Source of the DNA: Palleronia marisminoris
Lineage (GTDB): Bacteria > Pseudomonadota > Alphaproteobacteria > Rhodobacterales > Rhodobacteraceae
Direction of reading: 5' to 3'
NCBI RefSeq assembly: GCF_900172315.1
Contig: NZ_FWFV01000011.1
Span: 1-64,000, forward strand
Length of the DNA stretch: 64,000 bases
Shown here: positions 51,465 through 64,000 of the stretch, in pieces
Position numbering within the stretch: position 1 is the first letter of the stretch
Layout: each line of letters starts with the position of its first letter
Translations under genes and position numbers: made by a program
Notes under the pieces: model-generated
Told to the model about the DNA's origin: nothing
What the model saw: only the letters and a program-made list of their open reading frames with translations
Database searches by the model: none

Positions 51465-52577
51465 ATGACGGAACTGTTGCGCACGCCGCTTTACGGGCTG
51501 CACGACGCGCTGGGGGGCAAGATGGTCCCCTTCGCCGGGTACGAGATGCCCGTGCAATACCCGATAGGCGTCATGAAGGAACACGTCGCTTGCCGCACGG
51601 GCGCGGGCCTGTTCGACGTGAGCCACATGGGGCAGATTTCGATCCGCCACCCTGATGGCCCGGACGCTGCGGCGGCTGCGCTGGAGCGGCTGATGCCGCA
51701 GGACGTGATCGGACTGAAGGCGGGGCGGCAGCGCTACGGGCTGTTGCTGGGCGACAATGGCGGGATCCTCGACGACCTGATGGTGGCGCGGCGCGACGAG
51801 GACCTGTTCCTTGTGGTGAACGCGGCCAACAAGGTGGCGGATCTGGCGTTGCTTCGTGACGGCCTGCCCGAGTGCGAGGTCACCTCGATTGATCGGGCGC
51901 TGATCGCGCTTCAAGGCCCGGCCGCCGAGGCGGCGTTGGAGGCGGTCGCAGGCGGCGCGGCAGAAATGTCGTTCATGGATGTCGCGACGCTGGACAGTGC
52001 GTTCGGGCCGCTCTGGGTCTCGCGCTCGGGCTACACCGGCGAAGACGGGTTCGAGATCTCGGTGGAGGCCGATCAGGCCGAAGGGCTCGCCCGGGCGCTG
52101 CTGGACCAGGATGGCGTCGTCCCGGTGGGGCTGGGCGCGCGCGATTCGCTGAGGCTCGAGGCGGGGCTGTGCCTGCACGGGCAGGACATCGACGCGCATA
52201 CCTCTCCGGTCGAGGCGAACCTGCTCTGGGCGATCCCCAAGGTCCGGCGGCAGGGCGGTGACCGCGCCGGCGGTTTCCCGGGGGCCGAGCGGGTTCTGGC
52301 CGAGATCGAGGGCGCGCCGACGCGCCTGCGCGTGGGGTTGCTGCCCGAAGGCCGGGCACCGATGCGCGCCGGCGTCGAACTTTTCAGCGGCGACAGGGCT
52401 GTGGGGCGAATTGCGTCGGGCGGCTTCGGGCCGTCGGTCGAGCACCCGATCGCCATGGGATACGTAGATATCGATCACGCGGGGCTGGGGACGAGGCTCG
52501 AAGGGGAACTTCGGGGTCGCCGGTTGCCTGTTGAGGTCACGGGCCTTCCATTCCGGCCCGCAACGTACAAGCGGTAA
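51465..52577 (+). CDS. gcvT: Glycine cleavage system aminomethyltransferase (T-protein)
   Basis: A 370-residue folate-dependent T-protein that moves the methylene group from the lipoyl arm of GcvH to tetrahydrofolate and releases ammonia. Family blocks: [21 protein letters not shown] (residues 9-29), [13 protein letters not shown] near 48, [19 protein letters not shown] (Asp of the folate site) near 104, [13 protein letters not shown] near 188, and [17 protein letters not shown] near 228. GGAGGGG before the ATG at 51465 decides the start. The order riboswitch-gcvT-gcvH-gcvP is compact. Confidence 0.96.
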   Translation: MTELLRTPLYGLHDALGGKMVPFAGYEMPVQYPIGVMKEHVACRTGAGLFDVSHMGQISIRHPDGPDAAAAALERLMPQDVIGLKAGRQRYGLLLGDNGGILDDLMVARRDEDLFLVVNAANKVADLALLRDGLPECEVTSIDRALIALQGPAAEAALEAVAGGAAEMSFMDVATLDSAFGPLWVSRSGYTGEDGFEISVEADQAEGLARALLDQDGVVPVGLGARDSLRLEAGLCLHGQDIDAHTSPVEANLLWAIPKVRRQGGDRAGGFPGAERVLAEIEGAPTRLRVGLLPEGRAPMRAGVELFSGDRAVGRIASGGFGPSVEHPIAMGYVDIDHAGLGTRLEGELRGRRLPVEVTGLPFRPATYKR

Positions 52578-52587
52578 GGAGAGAGCC

Positions 52588-52953
52588 GTGAAATTTACCG
52601 AAGAACACGAATGGCTGCGTCCCGAAGAGGATGAAGAAAACGTCGTGACCGTCGGCATCACCGAATACGCCGCCGAGCAGCTGGGCGACATTGTGTTCGT
52701 CGAGCTTCCGGAAGAGGGCACCACGGTCGTCAAGGAGGACGACGTCGTGGTGATCGAAAGCGTCAAGGCGGCGTCGGACATCATGGCGCCGGTCGATGGC
52801 GAGATCGTCGAGGTAAACTCGGCGCTCGAGGAGAATCCGGGCCTCGTCAACGAGGATCCGCTGGGTGCCGGCTGGTTCTTCAAGATCAGGGTCGAGGACA
52901 TGAGCGCGCTGGACGAGTTCATGGACGAGGCCGCCTACAAGAAGTTCATCTGA
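52588..52953 (+). CDS. gcvH: Glycine cleavage system H-protein
   Basis: A 121-residue lipoyl carrier. The lipoylated Lys is in [15 protein letters not shown] near residue 57, and the N-terminal [10 protein letters not shown] and C-terminal [11 protein letters not shown] are standard. The start is a GTG at 52588 (GTAAGGAGAGAGCC before it). It shuttles the aminomethyl group between GcvP, GcvT and the E3 dehydrogenase. Confidence 0.97.
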   Translation: MKFTEEHEWLRPEEDEENVVTVGITEYAAEQLGDIVFVELPEEGTTVVKEDDVVVIESVKAASDIMAPVDGEIVEVNSALEENPGLVNEDPLGAGWFFKIRVEDMSALDEFMDEAAYKKFI

Positions 52954-53025
52954 CCGGGGCACCCCCCGATCATGCGTGTTTCGACCACGGGCGAAGGACA
53001 GGGATCTTCGCCAGCGAGGACCCCG

Positions 53026-55854
<2,829 letters not shown>

Positions 55855-55860
55855 CGCGCC

Positions 55861-57144
55861 CTAGCCCTCCGCATCGATCCGGGGAGCCGGGGCGTGGGCG
55901 ACGGCATGTTCGGCGATCCGGTCGAAATCGGCGGCCAGCAGAAGGCCGTCGCGCGCATAGCTCAGCCCGCGGGCGCTGAGCTTGTGCGCGCCCCGGGCGA
56001 CGGCCGGGGCGGGGTGTCGGCCGAGATCCCGCGCTGCCGTCTGGATGGCGTGCGCAACTTCGAAAAATCCACGTCCGTCGCGGGCGATCGGATCCAGAAC
56101 GGTCTCGACCACTCCGGCAAGATCGAGCGACGGGACATGCACGTTCGGTGCTTCGGGCGTCTCGGCCTCGCGCTCGGGCAGTAGCGACAGCAGCAGGCGC
56201 AATAGCCGGCTGGTGGCATAGACAGCGGTGCGGGGGTCATTGATGCCGGGCGACAGGGCGCGTTCGCCGATCTCGGTCAGGATCAGCATGGAGAATACGA
56301 GATCCTGCCCGTGCTCGCGTCGGTCGGCGATGGCGACGCAGTCGCGAAAGTCGGCCTCGGCCTCGGGTGCCGCGCCGCTGACCCTAAGCAGCACCTCGCC
56401 ATGTGCGATCCAGTCGCCGGGTCGCCGGGTGAGGAACACCTTGACCCCATGCTCGTCCGTCAGCTTCGACAGTTCACGCATGGCAATGTTCTGCACGTAT
56501 CCCGTCGCACTGGCCCGCACCGGCCAAGCATCCGCAGGGATGCCGCGGGGCAGCGCCCGGCCGCCCAGATAGGGCCAGTCGTTCTGCCGATCTATCGAGA
56601 TCTGCGCGCGGTTCTCGGCCCCACGCATCGTAGCCTCGACCGAGCCCAGGCCGTCCAGGTGCCCGATCCAGCGGAGGATCGCCACGACAACTAGCGCGAT
56701 CACCCCCACCGTGACCATCGCGATCAACGCCAGCTCGTCGCCGGCGAAGATCCCGACGCTCAGCATGATCTTCAATGCCACCGCATAGACGAAGGCGCCG
56801 AGGAACGTCGCAATTACCGTCTGCGTGCGTCCATCCTGTTGGAGCAGGCGATAGGCGCGGGGCGTCGAATTCGCGTCGGCGGCAAGGTGCGCGGTGACCA
56901 TGATCGACAGCGAGAAGGTCGCGACCGTCAGCATCGAGTTGGTCAGGATGTCGAGAAGGTCGTCGAGGGTGCTGCGGTCGATCTTCACCTTGATCTGGAA
57001 CGGCAGGTAATGGCCGAGGGGCGCCAGCAGCGCGGCAACCAGGGCAAGCCCGGTGATCAGCGCCGCGCGCACCCAAAGTCGCTGTGAGAACTTTCGGAAT
57101 TTCCAGAGAACATCGCTGATCATTGCCAGGTTCGAACGCGGCAT
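55861..57144 (-). CDS. DUF2254 membrane protein
   Basis: A 427-residue protein of the DUF2254 family. Four membrane segments lie in the first 160 residues (for example [20 protein letters not shown] and [20 protein letters not shown]), with the conserved [20 protein letters not shown] in the first loop region. The rest (about 170-427) is soluble and contains [31 protein letters not shown], the family's most conserved block. Function is not established. The ATG at 57144 has GAGGAT close before it. It converges with gcvP. Confidence 0.85.
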   Translation of the reverse strand: MPRSNLAMISDVLWKFRKFSQRLWVRAALITGLALVAALLAPLGHYLPFQIKVKIDRSTLDDLLDILTNSMLTVATFSLSIMVTAHLAADANSTPRAYRLLQQDGRTQTVIATFLGAFVYAVALKIMLSVGIFAGDELALIAMVTVGVIALVVVAILRWIGHLDGLGSVEATMRGAENRAQISIDRQNDWPYLGGRALPRGIPADAWPVRASATGYVQNIAMRELSKLTDEHGVKVFLTRRPGDWIAHGEVLLRVSGAAPEAEADFRDCVAIADRREHGQDLVFSMLILTEIGERALSPGINDPRTAVYATSRLLRLLLSLLPEREAETPEAPNVHVPSLDLAGVVETVLDPIARDGRGFFEVAHAIQTAARDLGRHPAPAVARGAHKLSARGLSYARDGLLLAADFDRIAEHAVAHAPAPRIDAEG

Positions 57145-57215
57145 GATCCTCGATGTTCCACGTGCATCACCGCTTGACACGGCTGGGTCGGTCCTCCATC
57201 TAGCGCCGCACGGAT

Positions 57216-57291
<76 letters not shown>

Positions 57292-57358
57292 GATCACCAG
57301 CATCGTCAGCGCCCGAATGGGCTTGCACCGGGTCGCCATTGGCGTCACCCATCGCGAC

Positions 57359-58408
57359 ATGCGCACACCTCTCGTCTTCGACGGTCACAACGACCTGCTC
57401 ACCCGCCTTCTCCAAGCTGGCGGCCCCAGCGCTGTGCCCACTTTCGCCAAGTCCGGCCACGGCGCGATTGACGCCGAAAGCGCCCGCAAGGGCGGCTTTG
57501 GCGGCGGGTTCTTCGCAATCTGGGTGCCGTCTCCCGTGGACGTGAATGCCAAGATGGCGGCGATGCAGGGCGAAAGCTACGACATGCCACTGCCCGAGAT
57601 GGTCGCCCGAGGCGAGGCCGATGCCGTCGTCGCGCGGGAAATGGCGATTCTGGGAGAGCTGGAGGCGCAGGGCTTCGTCATCGTCTGCCGCACCGTTGCG
57701 GACCTGCGCGAGGCCTTCGGATCCGATCGCCTCGCCGCGATCTGCCACATCGAAGGGGCCGAGGCGCTCAGCCCCGACCTGTCCGAGCTGGACGACCTCT
57801 ATGCCCAAGGGCTGCGCTCGCTGGGGCCGGTCTGGAGCCGCGAGACCATCTTTGGCCACGGCGTCCCGTTCCGCTTCCCCTCGACCGGCGATATCGGGCC
57901 AGGCCTGACCGAGGCGGGGCTGCGGCTGGTGAAGCGGTGCGACGAGTTGGGCATCATGCTCGACCTCAGTCACCTGAACGAGGCCGGGTTCTGGGACGTG
58001 GCCCGCACGTCCTCGCGGCCGCTGGTGGCGACGCATTCGGGAGCACACGCCGTCAGCCCGCACGCGCGGAACCTGACCGACAAGCAGCTGGACGCGATCG
58101 CGGAGTCTGACGGCATGGTGGGGCTGAACTTCGCCTGCGCGTTCCTGCGGCCTGACGGGAAGATGCGGTCCGATGTCGGCATGGACGTGATGCTGCGCCA
58201 TCTCGACCACCTGCTCGGGCGGCTGGGCGAGGACCGTGTGGGCCTTGGCTCGGACTATGACGGCGCACTGGTGCCCCAGGCGCTGAGCACTGTCGCGGAC
58301 CTTCCGGTGCTTCGGCAGGCGATGGTCGATCACGGGTTCGGCGAGGCGCTCGTGGCGAAGATCTGCCACGAGAACTGGTTCCGCGTGCTGGAGAAGAGCT
58401 GGGCCTAG
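57359..58408 (+). CDS. Membrane dipeptidase family (M19) protein
   Basis: A 349-residue zinc dipeptidase of the renal-dipeptidase family. Metal and active-site blocks: LVFDGHNDLLTRL (HxD) at residue 5, AICHIEGAEAL (bridging Glu) near 127, LDLSHLNEAGFWDV near 202, VATHSGAHAVSPHARNLTD near 222 and GLGSDYDG near 296. Substrates are usually dipeptides, including D-amino-acid-containing ones. No signal peptide is obvious, so it may be cytoplasmic as in other proteobacteria. I chose the ATG at 57359 because the domain begins there; an ATG at 57317 is in frame, and neither has a strong ribosome binding site. Confidence 0.88.
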   Translation: MRTPLVFDGHNDLLTRLLQAGGPSAVPTFAKSGHGAIDAESARKGGFGGGFFAIWVPSPVDVNAKMAAMQGESYDMPLPEMVARGEADAVVAREMAILGELEAQGFVIVCRTVADLREAFGSDRLAAICHIEGAEALSPDLSELDDLYAQGLRSLGPVWSRETIFGHGVPFRFPSTGDIGPGLTEAGLRLVKRCDELGIMLDLSHLNEAGFWDVARTSSRPLVATHSGAHAVSPHARNLTDKQLDAIAESDGMVGLNFACAFLRPDGKMRSDVGMDVMLRHLDHLLGRLGEDRVGLGSDYDGALVPQALSTVADLPVLRQAMVDHGFGEALVAKICHENWFRVLEKSWA

Positions 58409-58411
58409 GAC

Positions 58412-59791
<1,380 letters not shown>

Positions 59792-59926
59792 GGCCGCCCC
59801 TTATCCGATCCCCGGGGCGGCGGGAAGCGTGCTCGCGCAGGCGTGTGCCGGAGGCGTTGGCGGAACTTCGCCACCGTTGCGATGGCACCGCTTGCCCGCG
59901 GCACGCCTTCGCGCCAAGAGTTTTCC

Positions 59927-60400
59927 ATGATCCGCTCGCTCGCCCTTCTGTTGCTGCTCGCCGCCTGTGCCGCCCCGAACACCGAGGTGACGCGCCGCAC
60001 GACGGAACTCCATGCGGGCGAGACGCCCCGGATGCGCGCGCTGGTCAACAAATGGGCCGATCAGTACGATATGCCGCGCAGCCTTCTGCACCGCGTCATC
60101 CAACGAGAGAGCGACTATCGCCCCGAGGCGCGAAATGGTCCCTATTGGGGCCTCATGCAGGTCTTGCCGCAAACCGCGCGCACCATGGGCCACGACGGCC
60201 CGGCCGAGGCGCTGCTCGATCCCGAGACGAATCTTCGATTCGCCGGGCGGTATCTCCGGGGCGCGTGGATGGTCGCGGATGGCGACGAGCATGCAGCGAT
60301 GATGTGGTACGCAAAGGGCTACTACTACGAAGCCAAGAACCGCTGCCTGCTGCGCGCGACCGGGTTGAACGACCGCGAGACCGCGCGCCACTGCCGCTGA
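59927..60400 (+). CDS. Small lytic transglycosylase lipoprotein
   Basis: A 157-residue lipoprotein (lipobox LAAC in LLLLLAACAAP) with one SLT domain. The catalytic Glu is in LLHRVIQRESDYRPEARNG, followed by YWGLMQVLPQTARTMG and NLRFAGRYLRGAW, and a C-terminal HAAMMWYAKGYYYEA. It should cleave peptidoglycan glycan strands. It is far shorter than Slt70 and lacks any extra domain, like small MltE/MltC-type or phage-derived enzymes. Divergent from rimO. Confidence 0.85.
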   Translation: MIRSLALLLLLAACAAPNTEVTRRTTELHAGETPRMRALVNKWADQYDMPRSLLHRVIQRESDYRPEARNGPYWGLMQVLPQTARTMGHDGPAEALLDPETNLRFAGRYLRGAWMVADGDEHAAMMWYAKGYYYEAKNRCLLRATGLNDRETARHCR

Positions 60401-60516
60401 TCGGTGGCAGAAACGCCGTGAACACGCGCTGAGAGATCGGGTGGCTGGCCGACTCGCTGCTGCGCGTCCGGGCAGTGATGCTGCATAATGCCCACAGAGC
60501 GAAGAATGGAGAAAAC

Positions 60517-60593
60517 TGGTAGCGTGGGGCGGACTTGAACCGCCGACCCCAGCATTATGAGTGCTGTGCTCTAACCAGCTGAGCTACCACGCC
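60517..60593 (-). tRNA. tRNA-Met (anticodon CAT)
   Basis: A 77-nt cloverleaf on the minus strand: acceptor GGCGTGG paired with CCACGCT (one G-U), D-arm GCTCAGCTGGTTAGAGC, anticodon loop CTCATAA (CAT), T-loop GGTTCAAGTCC, encoded CCA. The overall sequence fits elongator Met; a lysidine-type tRNA-Ile2 also carries CAT and is the main alternative. It does not have the three G-C pairs of initiator tRNA. Confidence 0.9.
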
Positions 60594-60967
60594 GTACCGG
60601 TGGCGGACGTATCCTCGCCCGCGCGGGGTGTCAAGCGGCTCGCGCGGGTTGCCGCCGGACGGGTTCGCTCCTCGCAGGAAGCATGACCAAAGTTTCAGGC
60701 AGGCGCTCGATGTCACCTCGTCGAGGCCGCGGGGCGGGGCCCGCACGCGCATCCCCCGGCAAGGCATGCCAATGCGCGTGCTCCTGCAAGGTTCGGCGGT
60801 CCCCTCGCGACAGAACTGCGCGGATGCTCAGGAAAATCCACCGGGTCGATGCCGCGATGCTCGCCCCTGCCGCCATAGACCTGTCCCTGCACCCAAAGTC
60901 GCCATCGGCATACAGGTGTCACGAGGGCATGAAGGAAAAGTGAACGCGCGTCCGCCGGAGGCCGCGG
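60594..60967. other. Gap between tRNA-Met and the DUF6505 gene
   Basis: About 370 bases with no supported gene. A plus-strand frame from 60683 has an AGGA before its ATG but encodes an Arg/Ser/Pro-rich product with no family likeness, and I do not call it. The minus-strand tRNA promoter should lie here. Confidence 0.5.
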
Positions 60968-61444
60968 TCACTCGTCGCCGTGGACGGCAAACTGGCTCAG
61001 GTTGGCCTCGGGGGCCGGGATCGAGCGGAAGGCCTCGCGCACACCGGCCTCGGTCATCTCGCGACTGACCGCGAGAAGAGTGTTGTCGTCATGATCCGCG
61101 CAGAGATCGACCATGTCCATCAGCTGCTCGCGCGCCGCGGGGCGCGCGGTGGCCAGATCGGGGGCGCCGTAGACCGCGACGAAATGCCCGGCGAGATTCT
61201 CGGTCAGGCGCTCCATCTCGGCCTCCTCGATACGCGCGATGACGACGAGCGAGACGCGGCCAAACGTCTCGACCCCGAGCCAGCCGTTCGAGAACGCCTG
61301 CTTGTCCTTCCCGGTCAGCCGATCCTCGGTCCAGTTCGCGAAGGCGAAGCCACCCGGAATGCACCACTCGCCCGTCTGCGCGGGCTGCGCGAAGACGAGG
61401 GTATCGGATTCGTCCAGATGAACCGCGCGCGCCAGCCGCATCAT
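60968..61444 (-). CDS. DUF6505-family protein
   Basis: A 158-residue soluble protein I take as DUF6505, a family I know only from alphaproteobacteria. It begins MMRLARAVHLDESDTLVFAQ and contains the conserved EWCIPGGFAFANWTEDRLTG, then FSNGWLGVETFGRVSLVVIA. The second half (about 75-150) is an alpha/beta stretch with two His (FVAVYGAPDLATARPAAREQ; LCADHDDNTLL). There is no signal peptide, membrane segment or Cys cluster. Its start overlaps the stop of the Mrp gene by four bases, so translation is coupled. No function is known to me. Confidence 0.75.
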   Translation of the reverse strand: MMRLARAVHLDESDTLVFAQPAQTGEWCIPGGFAFANWTEDRLTGKDKQAFSNGWLGVETFGRVSLVVIARIEEAEMERLTENLAGHFVAVYGAPDLATARPAAREQLMDMVDLCADHDDNTLLAVSREMTEAGVREAFRSIPAPEANLSQFAVHGDE

Positions 61445-62505
61445 GCCTGGCCTGCCGCGACGAGGCCCCGCGCGATCTGGCGGAACGCCTGTGCCTGCGA
61501 GCTTTCGGGCTTGGAGACGACGATCGGCGCGCCCCCGTCCGCTGCGGTCCGGATGTCCAGGTGCAGCGGGATTTCACCCAGCAGCGGGACGCCCAGCTTC
61601 TTCGCCTCGGCCGCGACGCCGCCATGGCCGAAGATGTGCTCTTCATGGCCGCAATTCGTGCAGATGTGGGTGCTCATGTTCTCGATCATGCCGATGATCG
61701 GCGTCTTGAGCTGGTTGAACATGTCGATCCCCTTGCGGGCATCGAGCAACGCAACGTCCTGCGGGGTCGAAACGATGATCGCGCCGTCCACGTGGGTCTT
61801 CTGCGCCAGCGTCAGCGTCACGTCACCCGTCCCGGGAGGCAGGTCCACGATGAGCACGTCGAGCGCACCCCACTGCACCTGCAGAAGCATCTGCTGCAGC
61901 GCACCCATCAGCATGGGCCCACGCCAGACGACAGCCTGCCCCTCGCCGACCATGAGCCCGATCGACATCATGGTGACGCCGTGATTGCGCATCGGCAGGA
62001 TGGTCTTGCCGTCGGGCGACGCCGGCCGGCCCGAGACGCCGAGCATCCGCGGCTGCGACGGCCCGTAGACGTCTGCATCCAGCAGCCCGACGCGCCGCCC
62101 CTCGGCCGCAAGCGCACAGGCGAGGTTGGCCGAGACGGTGGATTTGCCGACGCCGCCCTTGCCGCTGGCCACGGCGAGGATGCGATCCACGCCCGGCACC
62201 CTCTGCGCGGGCTCGGGCTGCTTGGGCTTCTGCGACCGGCCCAGGTCGGGCGGGGCCTTGTTGGAATGGGCGGTCATCACAGCCGACACGCTGCTGGCGC
62301 CAAGTGCCTTGACCCGCGCCTCGGCCTCGCCCCGCGTGCGCTCGTAGCCCTTTGCCATCTCGCCCGGCACCTCGAGGACGAAGCGCACGGCGTCGCCGTC
62401 CACCGTCAGCGCCTTGATCCGGCCTGCCGCGACGATGTCCCCCCCGGTCGCGGGATCCTGTACGCCGGCAAGCGCGGCCTCGATGTCTTCTTTCGTCAGG
62501 CTCAT
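61441..62505 (-). CDS. mrp: Mrp/NBP35-family Fe-S cluster carrier ATPase
   Basis: A 354-residue P-loop ATPase that binds and delivers Fe-S clusters. The first 80 residues are a MIP18/FeS-assembly-type domain (MSLTKEDIEAALAGVQDPAT, then VRFVLEVPG). A Pro-rich linker leads to the Mrp ATPase with the deviant Walker A ASGKGGVGKSTVSANLA near residue 113, DADVYGPSQPRMLG near 140 and DLPPGTGDVTLTLAQ near 218. The conserved cluster-binding CxxC is HICTNCGHEEHIFG near 280. It is coupled by ATGA on both sides, upstream to the DUF6494 gene and downstream to the DUF6505 gene. Confidence 0.94.
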   Translation of the reverse strand: MSLTKEDIEAALAGVQDPATGGDIVAAGRIKALTVDGDAVRFVLEVPGEMAKGYERTRGEAEARVKALGASSVSAVMTAHSNKAPPDLGRSQKPKQPEPAQRVPGVDRILAVASGKGGVGKSTVSANLACALAAEGRRVGLLDADVYGPSQPRMLGVSGRPASPDGKTILPMRNHGVTMMSIGLMVGEGQAVVWRGPMLMGALQQMLLQVQWGALDVLIVDLPPGTGDVTLTLAQKTHVDGAIIVSTPQDVALLDARKGIDMFNQLKTPIIGMIENMSTHICTNCGHEEHIFGHGGVAAEAKKLGVPLLGEIPLHLDIRTAADGGAPIVVSKPESSQAQAFRQIARGLVAAGQA

Positions 62506-62705
62506 TCTGTCCCCTGGCCCTTGATGGTGCCGGTGATCTCGTGCTCCAGGTTCAGCTCGGGGATCGTCAGGACGACCTTGGCATCGTAGCTCTTGCCCTC
62601 GGTCACGGGGCCGGCTTCGCGCATGGCCTCTTCGATGGCCTGCTGAGACGTGACCCCGACCTGCTTCAGGAACTTCCGCATCGACATGTTGAACTCGTCG
62701 CTCAT
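62502..62705 (-). CDS. DUF6494-family small protein, 67 aa
   Basis: A 67-residue soluble protein beginning MSDEFNMSMRKFLKQVGVTS, with a charged helix (QQAIEEAMREAG) and a C-terminal strand region (YDAKVVLTIPELNLEHEITG). I take it as DUF6494. It has no Cys or membrane segment. Its stop overlaps the start of the Mrp gene by ATGA, so the two are made together; a partner role for Mrp is inferred from this coupling only. A purine-rich GGAGGATT precedes the ATG. Confidence 0.8.
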   Translation of the reverse strand: MSDEFNMSMRKFLKQVGVTSQQAIEEAMREAGPVTEGKSYDAKVVLTIPELNLEHEITGTIKGQGTE

Positions 62706-62798
62706 GACAATCCTCCGGTTGGCTGACAGTCGAGGTATTCGTGAATAGCGCCCGCGACAACGCCCCCGGCCTCGATTACTCCGAGACGTCGGCGCGGA

Positions 62799-64000
62799 TC
62801 ACTCGGTGCGGCGCTTCTTGCGGCGCTTGGGCAGGACCACCGCGTCCGCCGGCTGACCGTAATCGGCCGATGTGCGGGTGACGGGCTTCGGCGGACCTGA
62901 GAGCATCCCCTCGTGCATCTGGCTCTTCACGCGGCAATCGTCGCACATCTGGATCAGCCTGACGGCCTCGGGGCGGGCGAACATCGCGTGCTTTCCGGCC
63001 AGGCGCTCGGTGATCCGGTCGATGGTCGACTTCACGCCGAAGGGCGTGCCGCACTCGACGCAGTGGAACGGTTCTTCTTCGCGCATGACGGCCGGGGACA
63101 GGGCGGCGTCGGTCGTGTTCATCCGCGGCTCGAGCGTGATGGCATCTTCGGGGCAAATGTTCGCGCAAAGGCCGCATTGCAGGCAGGCATCCTCGGTGAA
63201 GAGCAGTTGCGGCTTGTCCGGATTGTCCGACAGCGCGCCCGACGGGCAATTCGGCACGCAGGCAAGGCAGAGGGTGCAGGCATCCGGATCGACGAGAACC
63301 GCTCCGTAGGGAGCGTGCGCCGGCAGAGGGGTGATCGCCTCGGGCGCAAGGGCCTTGGCCGCCAAGCGCGCCACCTGTCGCCGGGACCCCATCGACAGCA
63401 TTGGCTCGGGCGCCGTTTCGGGTGCGGGGCCAAGCGCCGCGGGCAGGGCGTCAGGGTCGCCGACGTCCAGAAGGCGCAGCGCCGCCGGGCCGTCGATGGC
63501 GGAGGCGAGTGCGGCTTCCTGTTCCAGCGTGGCCCGGTCCGACATCGGCGACAGAAGCAGCGAGACATCAGCGAAGCCGCTGACCCGTGCCGACAGCGCC
63601 TCGGCATGGCCGAACGCAGCGAGCGCGGGCAGGGCGAACGGGATGACATCCGAGGGCAGGCCGGCGCCGTGCCGGGCGAGCAGGTCGATCATCTCGCGCC
63701 CGAACCCCTCGTCATGGACCAGGAGGCGGGGCAGGGTGCCGCCGGCTGCGCGATAGGTGCGAGCCAGCGTTGCGATCCGGCGCATCGTGTCGTCCACGGG
63801 CGGCGCGTCGTATGTGATCGCGCCCGAGGGGCAGAGGGACGAGCAGGCGCCGCAGCCCGCGCAGACATGCGGATCGACCGCGACATGGTCGCCGTCGGGG
63901 GTGATGGCGCCGGTCGGGCAAGCGTCGAGGCACTTGGTGCAGCCGGTTTGCTGGGCGCGGGAATGGGCGCAGAGGTCTTCGCGCAGACGGATGTAGACCG
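62799..64000 (-). CDS. Polyferredoxin-like 4Fe-4S protein, 5' end outside the window
   Basis: At least 400 residues, open to the right edge. Four full or near-full 4Fe-4S motifs are visible: CTKCLDACPTG and CAGCGACSSLCPSG in the first 60 residues inside the window, then CTLCLACVPNCPSG and CLQCGLCANICPED near the middle. Two further Cys pairs follow (CVECG and CDDCR). Between the pairs of motifs lies an alpha/beta domain of about 170 residues (RLLVHDEGFGREMIDLLARH). The C-terminus is basic (PKRRKKRRTE). Proteins like this sit beside formate dehydrogenase and TorD-like chaperone genes in Rhodobacterales and probably carry electrons for them; those genes would be to the right. Confidence 0.85.
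   Translation of the reverse strand, partial: VYIRLREDLCAHSRAQQTGCTKCLDACPTGAITPDGDHVAVDPHVCAGCGACSSLCPSGAITYDAPPVDDTMRRIATLARTYRAAGGTLPRLLVHDEGFGREMIDLLARHGAGLPSDVIPFALPALAAFGHAEALSARVSGFADVSLLLSPMSDRATLEQEAALASAIDGPAALRLLDVGDPDALPAALGPAPETAPEPMLSMGSRRQVARLAAKALAPEAITPLPAHAPYGAVLVDPDACTLCLACVPNCPSGALSDNPDKPQLLFTEDACLQCGLCANICPEDAITLEPRMNTTDAALSPAVMREEEPFHCVECGTPFGVKSTIDRITERLAGKHAMFARPEAVRLIQMCDDCRVKSQMHEGMLSGPPKPVTRTSADYGQPADAVVLPKRRKKRRTE

Noticed and set aside
60517-60593. tRNA-Ile2 (lysidine) instead of tRNA-Met
   Set aside because: The stem sequences resemble elongator Met more closely, but both read CAT; kept as Met with the alternative noted.
60683-60943. Plus-strand 86-codon frame with AGGA before its ATG
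   Set aside because: The product is Arg/Ser/Pro/Cys-rich with no homology I recognise; probably chance in GC-rich sequence.

Overview
The window reads as a high-GC chromosome segment of an alphaproteobacterium, most likely Rhodobacterales (Roseobacter group). The basis is the codon usage, the SD-type starts, the gene families (DUF6505/DUF6494 beside an Mrp ATPase, a reductive pyrimidine operon of the preT-preA-amidohydrolase-dihydropyrimidinase type, a Cys-less L33, a short second GltX) and the dense operons with 4-nt ATGA overlaps. It is mostly ordinary chromosome with one decayed left end; I see no prophage, CRISPR array or complete mobile element.

Layout. Positions 1-3870 are a gene graveyard: the end of an IS3-family element, a LysR regulator and a divergent aldo/keto reductase both broken by deletions and frameshifts, a TTC38-like tail joined to the LysR tail, a small coupled gene pair and unrecognised debris, closed by a terminator. 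From 4077 the intact chromosome begins: a MYG1-family protein, a GAF-PAS-GGDEF-EAL c-di-GMP protein, an Hsp70-like chaperone, the ergothioneine genes egtB-egtD, an MscS-type channel, a YihY/BrkB membrane protein, a small membrane protein and a secreted CAP-domain protein (4-14.6 kb). At 14.8-22.2 kb a rightward run encodes isochorismate synthase, isochorismatase and dihydro-DHB dehydrogenase (isochorismate to 2,3-dihydroxybenzoate, with no aryl-carrier domain), then a divergent acetate kinase overlapping a phosphoketolase, then DUF2243 and DUF4336 proteins.

A second small graveyard (about 22.5-23.2 kb) holds fused remnants of a D-2-hydroxyacid dehydrogenase and probably a lactate permease. 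It is followed by tex (minus strand) and the reductive pyrimidine degradation operon (25.8-31.1 kb), then a DeoR regulator with an MFS transporter. From 33.3 to 43.2 kb come sodC, tRNA-Arg, a lytic transglycosylase, an orphan ParA, a cold-shock gene, ettA and a minus-strand run containing an MBL-fold hydrolase, gamma-glutamyltransferase, a duplicated LprI-like protein and an AstE/AspA-type deacylase.

From 43.2 to 50.6 kb are a MOSC protein, a ceramidase-like membrane protein, gatC-gatA, a lipoprotein with an Excalibur-like tail, the RNase P RNA gene, a PAS-only protein, rpmG, a small zincin and gltX. From 50.6 to 55.9 kb a tandem glycine riboswitch precedes gcvT-gcvH-gcvP. The right end has a DUF2254 protein, tRNA-Ala, a membrane dipeptidase, rimO, a short lytic transglycosylase, tRNA-Met, and a tightly coupled minus-strand unit polyferredoxin-(gap)-DUF6494-Mrp-DUF6505 that runs off the right edge. 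That last unit is the best candidate here for an under-described system.
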